64,000 nucleotides of DNA, from contig NZ_JACHMF010000001.1 of NCBI RefSeq assembly GCF_014204895.1, positions 1,612,001 through 1,676,000 on the forward strand, read 5' to 3'. The notes beneath the pieces were generated by a model. It made no database searches. It was not told the DNA's origin and worked only from the letters and a program-made list of their open reading frames with translations. The stretch is from Paractinoplanes abujensis (GTDB lineage Bacteria; Actinomycetota; Actinomycetes; Mycobacteriales; Micromonosporaceae). Both the position numbers and the translations under genes were made by a program. How positions within the stretch are numbered: position 1 is the stretch's first letter; every line of letters begins with the position of its first letter. This document shows positions 33,716 through 42,363 of this stretch, piece by piece.

Positions 33716-33990
33716 TCAGTCGAACCAGGCGATCAGGCGTACGCCCGTGGGGTCGAAGCGGTCGGGCAGGGCCCGCAGCACGGCGCAGACGTGCTCCCAG
33801 CCGGTGCCGGGGCCGAGCACGTCGTGCCGGGTGACCTGCTCGTAAGTGAAGGTGGTGGTGCCGCGCTGCCAGGTGCCGTAGCCGTCGAGCGGGGGCCGCC
33901 CGTACTCAGCCAGGCGATCCAGGTGCTGCCGTGCATCGCCGGCTCGGTGCGCGCGTCGTTGTCGTAGCGTTCGCGCACCGGGGTGGACAC
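33716..33990 (-). pseudogene. Small unknown gene broken by a one-base deletion
   Basis: GTG 33990 opens STPVRERYDNDARTEPAMHG then STWIAWL; the frame then loses coding character, while the next frame continues EYGRPPLDGYGTWQRG to VRLIAWFD and a TGA at 33716-33718. The length is 275 bp, one short of a multiple of three, and adding one base within TGGCTGAGTAC (about 33903-33913) would give a 91-residue protein. Its start is one base after the stop of the upstream GNAT gene. No family recognised. A sequencing error cannot be excluded. Confidence 0.6.
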
Positions 33991-33991
33991 G

Positions 33992-34582
33992 TCACCCGTC
34001 GCCGCGGATGCGGGCGTGCAAGTGCATGTCGTGGCGGAGGCCGTCGGCGTGCACGGCCTCGCTGCGCTTGGTGCCTTCGAGCGCGAAACCGGCCTTGACG
34101 GCGACCCGGCAGGAGGCGTTGTTGCGGGTCGAGTGGCTGAGCTCCACGCGGTGGAAGCCGGCCTCGCCGAAGGCCCACGCGCTGACCGCGGCCAGCGCGC
34201 GCGGGGCGACGCCGGAGCCGCGGGCGGCGGGCAGCACCCAGTACGCGAAGACCGCGTTACCCTCGTGCAGGTCGAACTGTCCCAGCGCCATCCGCCCGAG
34301 CACCTCGTCACCGTCGCGGGTGACCGCCCAGCTGGCGCCGCGTTCCTGCTGCCAGCCCTCCCGGTACTGCTCGAACCACGTCCGGACCTCGTCCTCGGAG
34401 GCCGGGATCCGGCCGTGCCACCGCTGGATGGCGGGATCCTGGTAGGCGGCCAGGAAAACGGGCGCGTCGGCCGTCCTCCACGGCCGCAGGACCAGGCCGT
34501 CCGATGTGGTGAGCGTGGGCTGCGGACGCGCGGCGAGGCGGCCGGACGGGATGGTGGGCGGGATGATCCGGGGTGCGGTCAC
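33992..34582 (-). CDS. GNAT-family acetyltransferase (RimJ-like)
   Basis: A 196-residue enzyme. GLVLRPWRTADAPVFLAAYQD opens a RimJ/RimL-type N-acetyltransferase fold, the acetyl-CoA loop is ARGSGVAPRAL near residue 130, and HSTRNNASCRVAVKAGF is the typical fourth motif. Substrate could be a ribosomal-protein N-terminus or a small amine. GTG 34582 chosen; the reading frame extends upstream but with non-coding-like sequence over the epoxide hydrolase gene. Confidence 0.88.
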   Translation of the reverse strand: MTAPRIIPPTIPSGRLAARPQPTLTTSDGLVLRPWRTADAPVFLAAYQDPAIQRWHGRIPASEDEVRTWFEQYREGWQQERGASWAVTRDGDEVLGRMALGQFDLHEGNAVFAYWVLPAARGSGVAPRALAAVSAWAFGEAGFHRVELSHSTRNNASCRVAVKAGFALEGTKRSEAVHADGLRHDMHLHARIRGDG

Positions 34583-34611
34583 GAACTGATTCTCCGGTCG
34601 GACGAGGGATC

Positions 34612-35715
34612 TCAGCGGTAGGGGCGAAAGAAATCGCGGAGCTCGCGCGCGTACGCCTCGGGCTGCTCGAACGGAGCGAAGTGCCCGCCCCGCGGGACCT
34701 CGTTGATGCGGACCGTGTTGGCGACGCGGTGGAGCCAGGCGTGCGGCGGGCGGACCACGTCGCCGGCGAACAGGGTGAAACCGGATGGGACCTCGACACG
34801 GCGCTGCAGCTGGGCCGGGTCGATGGCGGCGTTGGCGTGATACATCCGGATCGACGAGCCGATCGTGCCGGTGAGCCAGTAGATAGTGACGTTGGTGAGG
34901 AGGTCGTCGCGGGTGAAGCTGTACCCGGGGTCGCTCCACGCGTGCATCTTCTCGACGATCCAGGCGGCCAGGCCGGCGGGGGAGTCGTTGAGGCCGACGG
35001 CGGCTGTTTGCGGCTTGGTGCGGTGCATCATCCCGTACGCCCCCTCCCGCGCGCCCCACTCGGCGGCGTGACGCAGGAACTCACGCTCCTCGCGGCTCAG
35101 CGAGGCCGGGTCGCCGGTGAAGACGGGCAGGCCCACGTCGGTGCGGTGCACGGCGGTGACCCGATCGGGGTGGTCGAGGGCCAGGTAACGCGCCACGTGG
35201 CTGCCCATGTCGCCGCCCGCGGCCCCGAACCGGCGGTGGCCCAGGTCGGTCATCAGGGCGGCCCACAGGTCGGCCACGTCGATCGCGTTGAGCGGCTGGG
35301 CGGGCCGCGCGGAATACCCGTAGCCGGGCATGTCGGGGACCACGACGTCGAACGCGTCGGCCGGGTCGCCGCCGTGCCCGCCCGGGTCGGTGAGCAGCGG
35401 GATCACCTTGAGGTAGCGCCAGAACGAGTCGGGCCAGCCGTGGCAGAGCACCAGCGGGAACGGTGCCGGGCCGACGCCGCGGGCGTGGATCGCGTGCACG
35501 CCGTTACGCCGTACGTGCGGGAATTGATCGAGCGCCGACTCCTGCGCACGCCAGTCGAAACCGTCGGCCCAATATGCCACCAAGTCACGCAGACAGGCGA
35601 CGTCGATGCCGAGCTCCCAGCCCGCCTCCTCGGGCATGTCGGGCCAGCGAGTGGCCCGCAGCCGGGCCCGCAGATCGTCGAGCGCGGCCGCCTCGGCCGG
35701 GATCACCTTCGGCAT
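34612..35715 (-). CDS. Epoxide hydrolase family protein
   Basis: A 367-residue alpha/beta hydrolase with an N-terminal EHN domain (about residues 1-100: DLRARLRATRWPD, AYWADGFDWRAQE) as in microsomal epoxide hydrolases and juvenile-hormone epoxide hydrolase. The oxyanion segment is LCHGWPDSFW and the nucleophile Asp is in AAGGDMGSHVA near residue 168; the final His is in RGGHFAPFEQP. It would open epoxides to diols. It is followed 29 bp later by the GNAT gene. Confidence 0.92.
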   Translation of the reverse strand: MPKVIPAEAAALDDLRARLRATRWPDMPEEAGWELGIDVACLRDLVAYWADGFDWRAQESALDQFPHVRRNGVHAIHARGVGPAPFPLVLCHGWPDSFWRYLKVIPLLTDPGGHGGDPADAFDVVVPDMPGYGYSARPAQPLNAIDVADLWAALMTDLGHRRFGAAGGDMGSHVARYLALDHPDRVTAVHRTDVGLPVFTGDPASLSREEREFLRHAAEWGAREGAYGMMHRTKPQTAAVGLNDSPAGLAAWIVEKMHAWSDPGYSFTRDDLLTNVTIYWLTGTIGSSIRMYHANAAIDPAQLQRRVEVPSGFTLFAGDVVRPPHAWLHRVANTVRINEVPRGGHFAPFEQPEAYARELRDFFRPYR

Positions 35716-35943
35716 GGGCCGACCATAGCCGTCCGGAGCGAACCGTACTGTCCCGATTCACTCCATCGATGACCGTTGCTGGTAGCCCGGCCGGCACGGC
35801 GAGCGCAGCGGGCAGAGCCGGACGGTCAGGCGCAGGGTGTGCCGTTCAGGGTGGATGCGGCGGGGACGGCATTGTGCGTGGTCCGGCGCGGCCGGCATCG
35901 AGGACGGCGGAGCGGGTCATATGGGCGCGGGTCGGCTGGGAAG

Positions 35944-35949
35944 TAGGCT
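35944..35949 (+). promoter_or_regulatory. -10 element of a probable leaderless promoter
   Basis: TAGGCT ends 6 bases before ATG 35956; the 240-bp gap before it shows no gene. Confidence 0.6.
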
Positions 35950-35955
35950 GCGGCC

Positions 35956-36876
35956 ATGGTCAGAGCGGGACGGCTGGTCGAGGGCGACCTGGTGGTGTTG
36001 CTCTCGCCGTCGGGGGCCAGCGAGCCCGGGCGGGTGGCCGGCACCGTGGCGGCGTTGGAAGGGTGGGGCCTGCGGGTTCGGCTGGGGGAGCACGCCGGTG
36101 GGCGGCATCTGTTCTTCGCGGGCACCGATGACCAGCGGCTGGCCGACCTGAACGCGGCGCTGCGGGATCCCGAGGTGCGGGGAGTGTTCTGCCTGCGCGG
36201 GGGTTACGGGATGCAGCGGATCGTGGATCGGGTCGACTTCGCGGCGGTGCGCGACGATCCCAAGGTGGTCATCGGGTTCTCCGACATCACCGCCCTGCAT
36301 GTGGCGCTGTGGCGGGAGGCGGGACTGGTGACGGTGCATGGGCCGACCGCGGGGCAGTTCGAGCGGGGGCCCGGATCGCTCACCGTGCGGGCCGCCCGGC
36401 GCGCGGTCACCACGAGCGAGCCGGTCACCGTGGTCGCGGACGACGGCGAGCTGACCCACGGCGTACGGGTGGAAGGGGTGGCCGAAGGAAAGCTGCTCGG
36501 CGGGAACCTGGCCATGCTGGCGACGACGGTCGGAACCCGGCACGCGCTCGACACCGACGGCGCGATCCTGCTGCTGGAGGACGTGGACGAGGAGCCCTAC
36601 CGGGTGGACCGCATGCTCGTGCACCTGCGGCGGGCCGGCTGGCTCGACGGGGTGCGCGGGATCGCGCTCGGGCAGTTCACGAACTGCGTCGGCGGGAACC
36701 CCAGCTACCCGCCTGTCGCAGACGTGCTGCGCGACCAGCTCACCGCACTGGGCGTGCCGGTGCTGGGCGGCCTGCCGATCGGGCACGGCGACGAGCAGGT
36801 CGCGGTCGGCCTCGGCGTCAGCGCGCGGCTGGACACCGAGGCCGGCACCCTCGTGGCCGGCCCCGCGGTCACCTGA
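35956..36876 (+). CDS. S66 LD-carboxypeptidase
   Basis: A 306-residue serine peptidase of family S66 (LdcA/MccF type). The nucleophile Ser lies in GFSDIT near residue 101, the Glu in LLLEDVDEEPYRVDRM near residue 210 and the His in IGHGDEQ near residue 276, completing the Ser-Glu-His triad; FCLRGGYG is the oxyanion region. It would trim the terminal D-Ala from tetrapeptides during wall recycling, or act like MccF in self-immunity to peptide-nucleotide antibiotics. Cytoplasmic: no signal peptide. Confidence 0.92.
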   Translation: MVRAGRLVEGDLVVLLSPSGASEPGRVAGTVAALEGWGLRVRLGEHAGGRHLFFAGTDDQRLADLNAALRDPEVRGVFCLRGGYGMQRIVDRVDFAAVRDDPKVVIGFSDITALHVALWREAGLVTVHGPTAGQFERGPGSLTVRAARRAVTTSEPVTVVADDGELTHGVRVEGVAEGKLLGGNLAMLATTVGTRHALDTDGAILLLEDVDEEPYRVDRMLVHLRRAGWLDGVRGIALGQFTNCVGGNPSYPPVADVLRDQLTALGVPVLGGLPIGHGDEQVAVGLGVSARLDTEAGTLVAGPAVT

Positions 36877-37060
36877 GCTGTTTCGCGGACCACACCATCA
36901 GCTCGTTGCCGCTGGGGTCGGCGAAACGGAAGCGGCGGCCGCCGGGAAACCCGTAAGGCCCCTCGACGACGCGGCCGCCGGCGGCGCGCACGGCCTCGGC
37001 CGACGCGTCGAGGCCGGAGGAGACCAGCATGCCGGGGAGTCCGCCCCCGGGGTACGACAT
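36869..37060 (-). pseudogene. Truncated VOC/glyoxalase-fold protein
   Basis: A 63-residue frame whose end (GPYGFPGGRRFRFADPSGNELMVW) is the C-terminal module of a VOC-superfamily protein. Complete members have about 120 residues; the first half is missing and the next gene begins 35 bp upstream on the other strand. Likely a remnant, though a dimer of half-size VOC modules is formally possible. Its stop overlaps the carboxypeptidase gene by 8 bp. Confidence 0.65.
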
Positions 37061-37095
37061 CGCCGGGACGGGCTGAATTTCCCGTCCGGGCTCAG

Positions 37096-39009
37096 ATGCC
37101 CCGGACGGCCGCCGAAGAGACGATCGTGCCGGAACAGCTCTACATCCTGGGCAACCTGGTGATCATGGTCGCGTACGCGTCCATCATGACGGCCATCCTG
37201 GTGCCGGTGATCCGGGCGAAACAGTTGTGGAGCAACAAGCTCGCCGTGACCACCTCGATGATCTTCTTCAGTTGCGCGGTGGGTCATGGGCTGCACGCCT
37301 TCATGGCCATCCGCGCCTCGCAGGACGGCGGGCACGGGCATCTGCAGCCCGGCTGGGAGTGGCCCTCGGCCGCCTGGGACCTGTTCACCGCGCTCGTCGG
37401 CGTCTACTACTGGACCCTGCGCCGCAGCTACAAGGTGCTGCTGGGTGGCTCGATCTTCACCTCGCCCGGCGAGCAGCACCGGATCTCCGAGGCCGACGCC
37501 CGCGAGCAGGCCGCCCGCAACGCGGCCGAGAAGCACCGCGCCACCCTGGCCGCAGTGGTCGAGCACACCGACGACGCGATCATCGGCGTGAACCTGGAGG
37601 GCCGGGTCACCGCCTGGAACCGCGGCGCCGAGCGGTTGTTCGGCTACAACGCGGGCTCGGCCATCGGGCAGCCCATGTCGATCTTCTCGGGTGACTCGGC
37701 CGCGGCCGACCAGATGGCGATGATCGCCCGTGTCCGGCACGGCGAGCGCGTCCACTACGAAGCCCGGCGCGTGCACCGCAACGGCTCACCTCTGGAACTG
37801 TCGATCAACATGGCGCCGATCCGCGACACCGTCGGCGTGGTCACCGGCGTGTCGGTCACCGCCCGCGAGATCAGCGCGCTCAAGGCGGCCGCCGACGAAC
37901 GCCGCGCCGACGAGGACCGTGCCCACCAGGTCCAGCGCATGGAAAGCCTGGGCAAACTGGCCGGCGGGCTGGCCCACGACTTCAACAACATCCTCGGCAT
38001 CATCGTCAACTACACCGAGTTCGCGATCGACGAGACCGCGGACAAACCCGCCGTACGGGAAGACCTCGAGCACGTCCGAGCGGCGGCCGACCGGGCCCAG
38101 GACCTCACCCGCCAGCTGCAGACCTTCACCCGCGGCGCCGGGGGCCGGCCCGTCGACGTCGACCTCACCGTCGCCCTCGAGGACGCCCGCGCCCGCCTGG
38201 AACCCCTGGTCGGCGAGAACATCACGATCGTGGCCCGCCCCGGACCGGGCCCGATGATCGTGCACGCCGACCCCGGCCAGCTCCAGAGGGTGATCGAGCA
38301 GCTGGCCACGAACGCCCGCGACGCCATGCCCGACGGCGGCACCCTGGTGCTCGAGGCCGACATCGCCGGTGACCAGGCCCGGCTGCTCGTCTCCGACACC
38401 GGCACGGGCATGCCCCCCGACGTGGCCGACCGCGTCTTCGAGCCGTTCTTCACCACCAAGGCGGGCAAGGGCGCCGGGATGGGGCTGGCCGCCGCCTACG
38501 GCATGGTGACCGAGGCCGGCGGCACGATCGCCGTCTACTCCGAGCCCGGCGTCGGCACCACGTTCCGCGTCAACCTGCCGCTGGTGAAAGTGATGACGGC
38601 ACCCGAGACCGGCACTCTGCCTCCGTCCGGCGACGGCCGTACGATCCTCGTCGTCGAACACGAACCCGCCCTGATGCGTGCGGCCACCCGGATCCTGACC
38701 GTGGCCGGCTACCGGGTGATCGCGGCCGCCACCGGGCCCGAAGCCCTGGTGGTGGTGGGAGACCGCACGGTGGACGCCCTCATCACCGACGTCGTGATGC
38801 CCGACATGACCGGGCCGCGCCTGGCCGAACTGCTGCACGAACGCGCGCCCACCCTGCCGGTGATCTTCATGTCCGGCTACAGCAGCGGCATGCTCGACGC
38901 GACCGGGCAGCTCGACCCGGCCGCCCCCTTCGTCGAGAAGCCGTTCACGGCGCACGACCTGCTGACCACTGTGCACCGGGCACTGCACCGCACGCCGTCG
39001 GCGGTCTGA
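37096..39009 (+). CDS. Hybrid histidine kinase with ethylene-receptor-like membrane domain, PAS and receiver
   Basis: A 637-residue protein: three hydrophobic helices (about residues 15-40, 50-72, 88-108), a PAS domain (about 145-260, AWNRGAERLFGYNAGSAIGQ), HisKA with His294 (LAHDFNN), ATPase domain to about 505, and a C-terminal receiver with Asp565 (ITDVVMPDMTG). In the membrane domain Tyr27, Cys60 and His64 have exactly the spacing of Tyr32, Cys65 and His69 of Arabidopsis ETR1, whose Cys/His bind the Cu(I) that holds ethylene; the Asp25 equivalent is Asn20. The Nudix gene is 20 bp downstream but has its own promoter. No output domain: signal must pass to another protein. Confidence 0.9.
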   Translation: MPRTAAEETIVPEQLYILGNLVIMVAYASIMTAILVPVIRAKQLWSNKLAVTTSMIFFSCAVGHGLHAFMAIRASQDGGHGHLQPGWEWPSAAWDLFTALVGVYYWTLRRSYKVLLGGSIFTSPGEQHRISEADAREQAARNAAEKHRATLAAVVEHTDDAIIGVNLEGRVTAWNRGAERLFGYNAGSAIGQPMSIFSGDSAAADQMAMIARVRHGERVHYEARRVHRNGSPLELSINMAPIRDTVGVVTGVSVTAREISALKAAADERRADEDRAHQVQRMESLGKLAGGLAHDFNNILGIIVNYTEFAIDETADKPAVREDLEHVRAAADRAQDLTRQLQTFTRGAGGRPVDVDLTVALEDARARLEPLVGENITIVARPGPGPMIVHADPGQLQRVIEQLATNARDAMPDGGTLVLEADIAGDQARLLVSDTGTGMPPDVADRVFEPFFTTKAGKGAGMGLAAAYGMVTEAGGTIAVYSEPGVGTTFRVNLPLVKVMTAPETGTLPPSGDGRTILVVEHEPALMRAATRILTVAGYRVIAAATGPEALVVVGDRTVDALITDVVMPDMTGPRLAELLHERAPTLPVIFMSGYSSGMLDATGQLDPAAPFVEKPFTAHDLLTTVHRALHRTPSAV

Positions 39010-39017
39010 CGGTGAAC

Positions 39018-39023
39018 TAGGCT
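39018..39023 (+). promoter_or_regulatory. -10 element of a probable leaderless promoter
   Basis: TAGGCT ends 6 bases before GTG 39030, identical in sequence and spacing to the one at 35944. Confidence 0.6.
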
Positions 39024-39029
39024 CGGCCC

Positions 39030-39485
39030 GTGAGTTTCCGCCTGGCCGCGTACGCCGTTTGCCTCGACGACGACCGGGTGCTGCTGGCCCACTACCGGGG
39101 CAGCCACTGGACGCTGCCCGGCGGAAAGGTCGAGCCCGGCGAAGACCCGTACGACACGGTGACCCGCGAACTGTCCGAGGAGACGGGCCTGGAAGGCTCG
39201 GTCACGCGGCTGCTCGGCGTCGACTCGCGAGTGATCCCGGCGGCCGAGGCCCTGGCCGGGGCCGAGCATCACAACGTGGGCGTCTTCTACCTCGTACGGG
39301 TCACCGGCGGTCTGTTGCGGGCCGAACCGGACGGGGAGACCGCTGTGTCGGTGTGGACGCCGCGCGCGGAGGTGACCGGGCTGGCCCGATCGGGTCTCGT
39401 CGACGTCGGGCTGGCCCTGGCCCGCGACGAGCCGGCGACCGGGCACGTCGCGCCGGTGCCGGTCGGGGGACTGGTGCGGCACTGA
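39030..39485 (+). CDS. Nudix hydrolase
   Basis: A 151-residue enzyme with a full Nudix box (G-x5-E-x7-RELSEETGL, about residues 35-57). It hydrolyses nucleoside diphosphates linked to another group; the substrate cannot be read from sequence. Probably leaderless from the TAGGCT promoter. Confidence 0.93.
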   Translation: MSFRLAAYAVCLDDDRVLLAHYRGSHWTLPGGKVEPGEDPYDTVTRELSEETGLEGSVTRLLGVDSRVIPAAEALAGAEHHNVGVFYLVRVTGGLLRAEPDGETAVSVWTPRAEVTGLARSGLVDVGLALARDEPATGHVAPVPVGGLVRH

Positions 39486-39489
39486 CCGC

Positions 39490-39759
39490 TCAGGCGCCCT
39501 GTTCGTTGTCATGGGCCTCGGTCGCGGCGGCCCGGCCCATCGCCTCGGACATGCGGCGAGCCTGCTCCTCGTGCTCGTCGATCTGGTGGTGCACGGCCGC
39601 GGTGATCTCATCCCAGGACAACGCCGATCGTGAGTGGAGCAGCAGGGCGTAGACGATCTCGTCCATGTCCTCGGGGTTGAGCGGCAGGTGCCAACGCTGC
39701 ACGAACGGCATGAACGCGACCAGTGCGCGGATCAGGTCGTCCTGGCCGGGTTCCGTCAC
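39490..39759 (-). CDS. Small helical protein of unknown function
   Basis: An 89-residue protein (TEPGQDDLIRALVAFMPFVQ; DEIVYALLLHSRSALSWDEI) that looks soluble and helical, ending with a charged tail. GTG 39759 has GGAG 6 bases upstream. The frame stays open upstream through a 9-bp repeat that would add Gly-Cys-Ala runs, but nothing supports a start there. It overlaps nothing and converges on the Nudix gene with a 4-bp gap. Not recognised. Confidence 0.65.
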   Translation of the reverse strand: MTEPGQDDLIRALVAFMPFVQRWHLPLNPEDMDEIVYALLLHSRSALSWDEITAAVHHQIDEHEEQARRMSEAMGRAAATEAHDNEQGA

Positions 39760-39835
39760 TGATCGCTCCGGCCGGTCCGGTTCGGCCCGCTCGGGTAGCG
39801 CCCCCACCGCATAACCCCCCACCGCGTAACCCGCC

Positions 39836-39889
39836 GCACAGCCCGCACAGCCCGCACAGCCCGCACAGCCCGCACAGCCCGCACAGCCC
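39836..39889. repeat. Six perfect copies of a 9-bp tandem repeat
   Basis: GCACAGCCC is repeated six times without error from 39836 to 39889, preceded by two copies of CACCGCRTAACCC (39804-39831). It lies 77 bp upstream of the small minus-strand gene in a 350-bp gap that otherwise shows no gene. Confidence 0.9.
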
Positions 39890-40110
39890 GCCCTCCCAGG
39901 GGGCCACCGCCACCCCCCATTCTTCCCGATTTCGCTGATCTTGCGGGGCCGGCCTGTGGACAACTCTGCAATGTGGACAACTGCAGATGATCTTCGAGGG
40001 GGCCTAGGGTCGTCTCGGCAGCAGTCGGAAGGCGATCCGGACGGGGACGGAAGGACGAAACGAGGGCGGCGGTGGTCGCGATCGTGGTTGTGGTGGTGAG
40101 GGGAGGGCCC

Positions 40111-41301
40111 GTGCGGGACGAGGTGGTCGGGATCGTCGGGGCCGGCATTGTCGGCCTGGCCGTCGCCAGGGAGCTGACGCGGCGAAGGCCTGGCCGCAAG
40201 GTGGTGGTGTTCGAGAAGGAGGACCACGTCGCGGGGCATCAGACCGGGCACAACTCCGGCGTCGTGCACGCGGGCCTCTACTACGCGCCGGGAAGTCTCA
40301 AGGCGACCCTCTGCACGCGGGGACGCGCGCTGCTGCGGGAGTTCTGTCAGGAGAAACGGATCCCGTACGACGAATGCGGGAAGCTGGTCGTGGCCGTCGA
40401 AAGCGGGGAGACGACGCGGCTGGAGGCGCTGGCCGAGCGGGCCGGCGCCAACCTGGTGCCGGGGTTGCGCCGGGTCGGGGCGGGCGAGATCCGGGACATC
40501 GAGCCGTACGCCGCCGGCCTGGCCGGGTTGTATTCCCCGCGGACGGCGATCACCGACTTCGCGGCGATCGCGCGGGCCTTCGCCGACGACGTCGTGGCGG
40601 CGGGCGGGGAGGTCAGGCTCGGGTTTCCCGTCGACGCGGTCGAGGCCGGTCCCACGGTCCGGTCCCGGCGGGCGGCGCAGCGGGTCGACCACCTGATCAT
40701 CTGCGCCGGCCTGCAGGGGGATCGGCTGGCCGAGCGGGCCGGTGACACGAACGGGCCGAGGATCGTGCCGTTCCGGGGTGAGTACATGCGCGTGCGCCCG
40801 GCCAAGGAGCAACTGGTGCGCGGCATGATCTATCCCGTTCCGGATCCGCGCTACCCGTTCCTCGGCGTGCACTTCACCCGGCGGGTGGGCGGCGGGCTCG
40901 AAGTCGGTCCCAACGCCGTGCTGGCCGCGGCCCGTGAGGGCACAGTGTCGATGTCCGACCTGGCCGCCACCATGAGCTGGCCGGGCACGTGGCGGATGGC
41001 CGCGCGGCACTGGCGGACCGGGCTGCACGAGCTGCACGGCTCGGTGTCGAAACGGGCCTACATGCGAAGGGCCCAGCTGTACGTGCCGGAGATCGGGGCG
41101 GCCGACGTGGTCCGGGGCGGGTACGGCGTACGGGCGCAAGCTCTTGATCGTGACGGGAGCCTGGTGGACGACTTCCGCATCCACCGGCTCGGCCCGGTGA
41201 CCGCCGTGCGGAACGCGCCCTCGCCTGCGGCCACCTCGAGCATGGCCATCGCCGGTTACGTCGCCGACGCCGTCTTCGGGCGTGCGGGTCCGGATCCTTA
41301 G
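40111..41301 (+). CDS. lhgO: L-2-hydroxyglutarate oxidase
   Basis: A 396-residue FAD enzyme that oxidises L-2-hydroxyglutarate to 2-oxoglutarate, a metabolite-repair reaction. The FAD fold is VGIVGAGIVGLAVAREL at the N-terminus; the family signatures HQTGHNSGVVHAGLYYAPGS and PFRGEYMRV and FLGVHFTRR are all present. GTG 40111 follows GGGGAGGG; the in-frame start at 40072 would add a Val-rich stretch without support. Confidence 0.92.
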   Translation: MRDEVVGIVGAGIVGLAVARELTRRRPGRKVVVFEKEDHVAGHQTGHNSGVVHAGLYYAPGSLKATLCTRGRALLREFCQEKRIPYDECGKLVVAVESGETTRLEALAERAGANLVPGLRRVGAGEIRDIEPYAAGLAGLYSPRTAITDFAAIARAFADDVVAAGGEVRLGFPVDAVEAGPTVRSRRAAQRVDHLIICAGLQGDRLAERAGDTNGPRIVPFRGEYMRVRPAKEQLVRGMIYPVPDPRYPFLGVHFTRRVGGGLEVGPNAVLAAAREGTVSMSDLAATMSWPGTWRMAARHWRTGLHELHGSVSKRAYMRRAQLYVPEIGAADVVRGGYGVRAQALDRDGSLVDDFRIHRLGPVTAVRNAPSPAATSSMAIAGYVADAVFGRAGPDP

Positions 41302-41499
41302 GGGGCCGATCGAGCGGAAGGCGGCCGCGTGGCCCCGGGCCAGGCCGGCGCCGCTCCCGGAGCCGAATGGGGCAGGACGCCTGCACGGAGGACGCGTTCC
41401 AGCGAGGTTTCACCGCACGATCGGGCATCGCACAGATCGACATTCGGCAATCACTCCACTGTGGCCACTAGGCTGTGTCCCGAGGCGAGTGGGGAGAAG

Positions 41500-42363
41500 A
41501 TGACCGAATCGTACGGGTGGGTGCCGGAGGGTGTGGACATCTCGGTGCCGGACGCGTCGCGCGTCTACGACTACGCGCTGGGCGGCGTGCACAACTTCGC
41601 CGTCGACCGGGAGTTCTGGCATCGGGCCGAGCGGATGTTCCCCGGCGCGCGCCTGGTCGCGCGGGCCAACCGGGCCTTTCTGGGCCGGGCGGTGCGCCGG
41701 CTGACCGAGCTGGGGGTCCGGCAGTTCCTCGACATCGGTTCGGGCATCCCCACGCTGGGCAACGTGCACGAGGTGGCGCAGGAGGCCGACCCCGAGGCCC
41801 GGGTGATGTATGTCGACATCGACCCGATCGCCGTGCAGCAGAGCCGCAGCCTGCTCACCGGCAACCCGTACGCCCGGGTGATCGAGGGCGACCTGCGCAA
41901 GCCCGACGGCATCCTCTACCACCCCGAGGTGCTCGACCTGTTCGACTTCTCAGAACCGGTCGCCGTGCTCACCGTGGCCGTGCTGCATTTCGTGCCCGAC
42001 GAGGCCGACCCCGCGGGCCTGCTGCGCCGGCTGGGTGAGCCGCTGGTCTCCGGCAGCTATCTGGTCGTCTCCCATCTCGGCCCCGAGCCGACACCCGAGG
42101 GTCGCGAGGCGCAGGAGCGAGCCCGGCAGTTGTACGAGAAGACGCCCACCCCGGTCGTGATCCGCACCCGGGAGCAGGTGGCCGCGCTTCTCGGTGCCGA
42201 CTTCGAGCTGGTCGAGCCGGGTGTGGTCAGCGCGACCGAGTGGCAGCCCGACCCCGACGAGGCCGGCGACCCGCCACAGCCGACCGCCCTGGTCGCGCTG
42301 GGCCGGAAAAGCGATGCCGCGCGGGAACCCGACGTCGCTGGGGAACGAGACGCCGCGTCATGA
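41500..42363 (+). CDS. SAM-dependent methyltransferase (Methyltransf_19/DUF574)
   Basis: A 287-residue protein of a family greatly expanded in actinobacteria. SRVYDYALGGVHNFAVD near residue 25 and FLDIGSGIPTLGNVHEVA near residue 80 (SAM site) are diagnostic. The substrate of these enzymes is not established. It has a GGGGAG site and a TAGGCT element at 41469. Its stop overlaps the EAL gene's ATG by 4 bases, tying it to c-di-GMP signalling. Confidence 0.92.
   Translation: MTESYGWVPEGVDISVPDASRVYDYALGGVHNFAVDREFWHRAERMFPGARLVARANRAFLGRAVRRLTELGVRQFLDIGSGIPTLGNVHEVAQEADPEARVMYVDIDPIAVQQSRSLLTGNPYARVIEGDLRKPDGILYHPEVLDLFDFSEPVAVLTVAVLHFVPDEADPAGLLRRLGEPLVSGSYLVVSHLGPEPTPEGREAQERARQLYEKTPTPVVIRTREQVAALLGADFELVEPGVVSATEWQPDPDEAGDPPQPTALVALGRKSDAAREPDVAGERDAAS

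Noticed and set aside
34573..35772. Plus-strand open frame over the epoxide hydrolase
   Set aside because: Antisense shadow; the minus-strand product has all family motifs.
39836..39889. CRISPR-like array
   Set aside because: Units are 9 bp and contiguous with no spacers.
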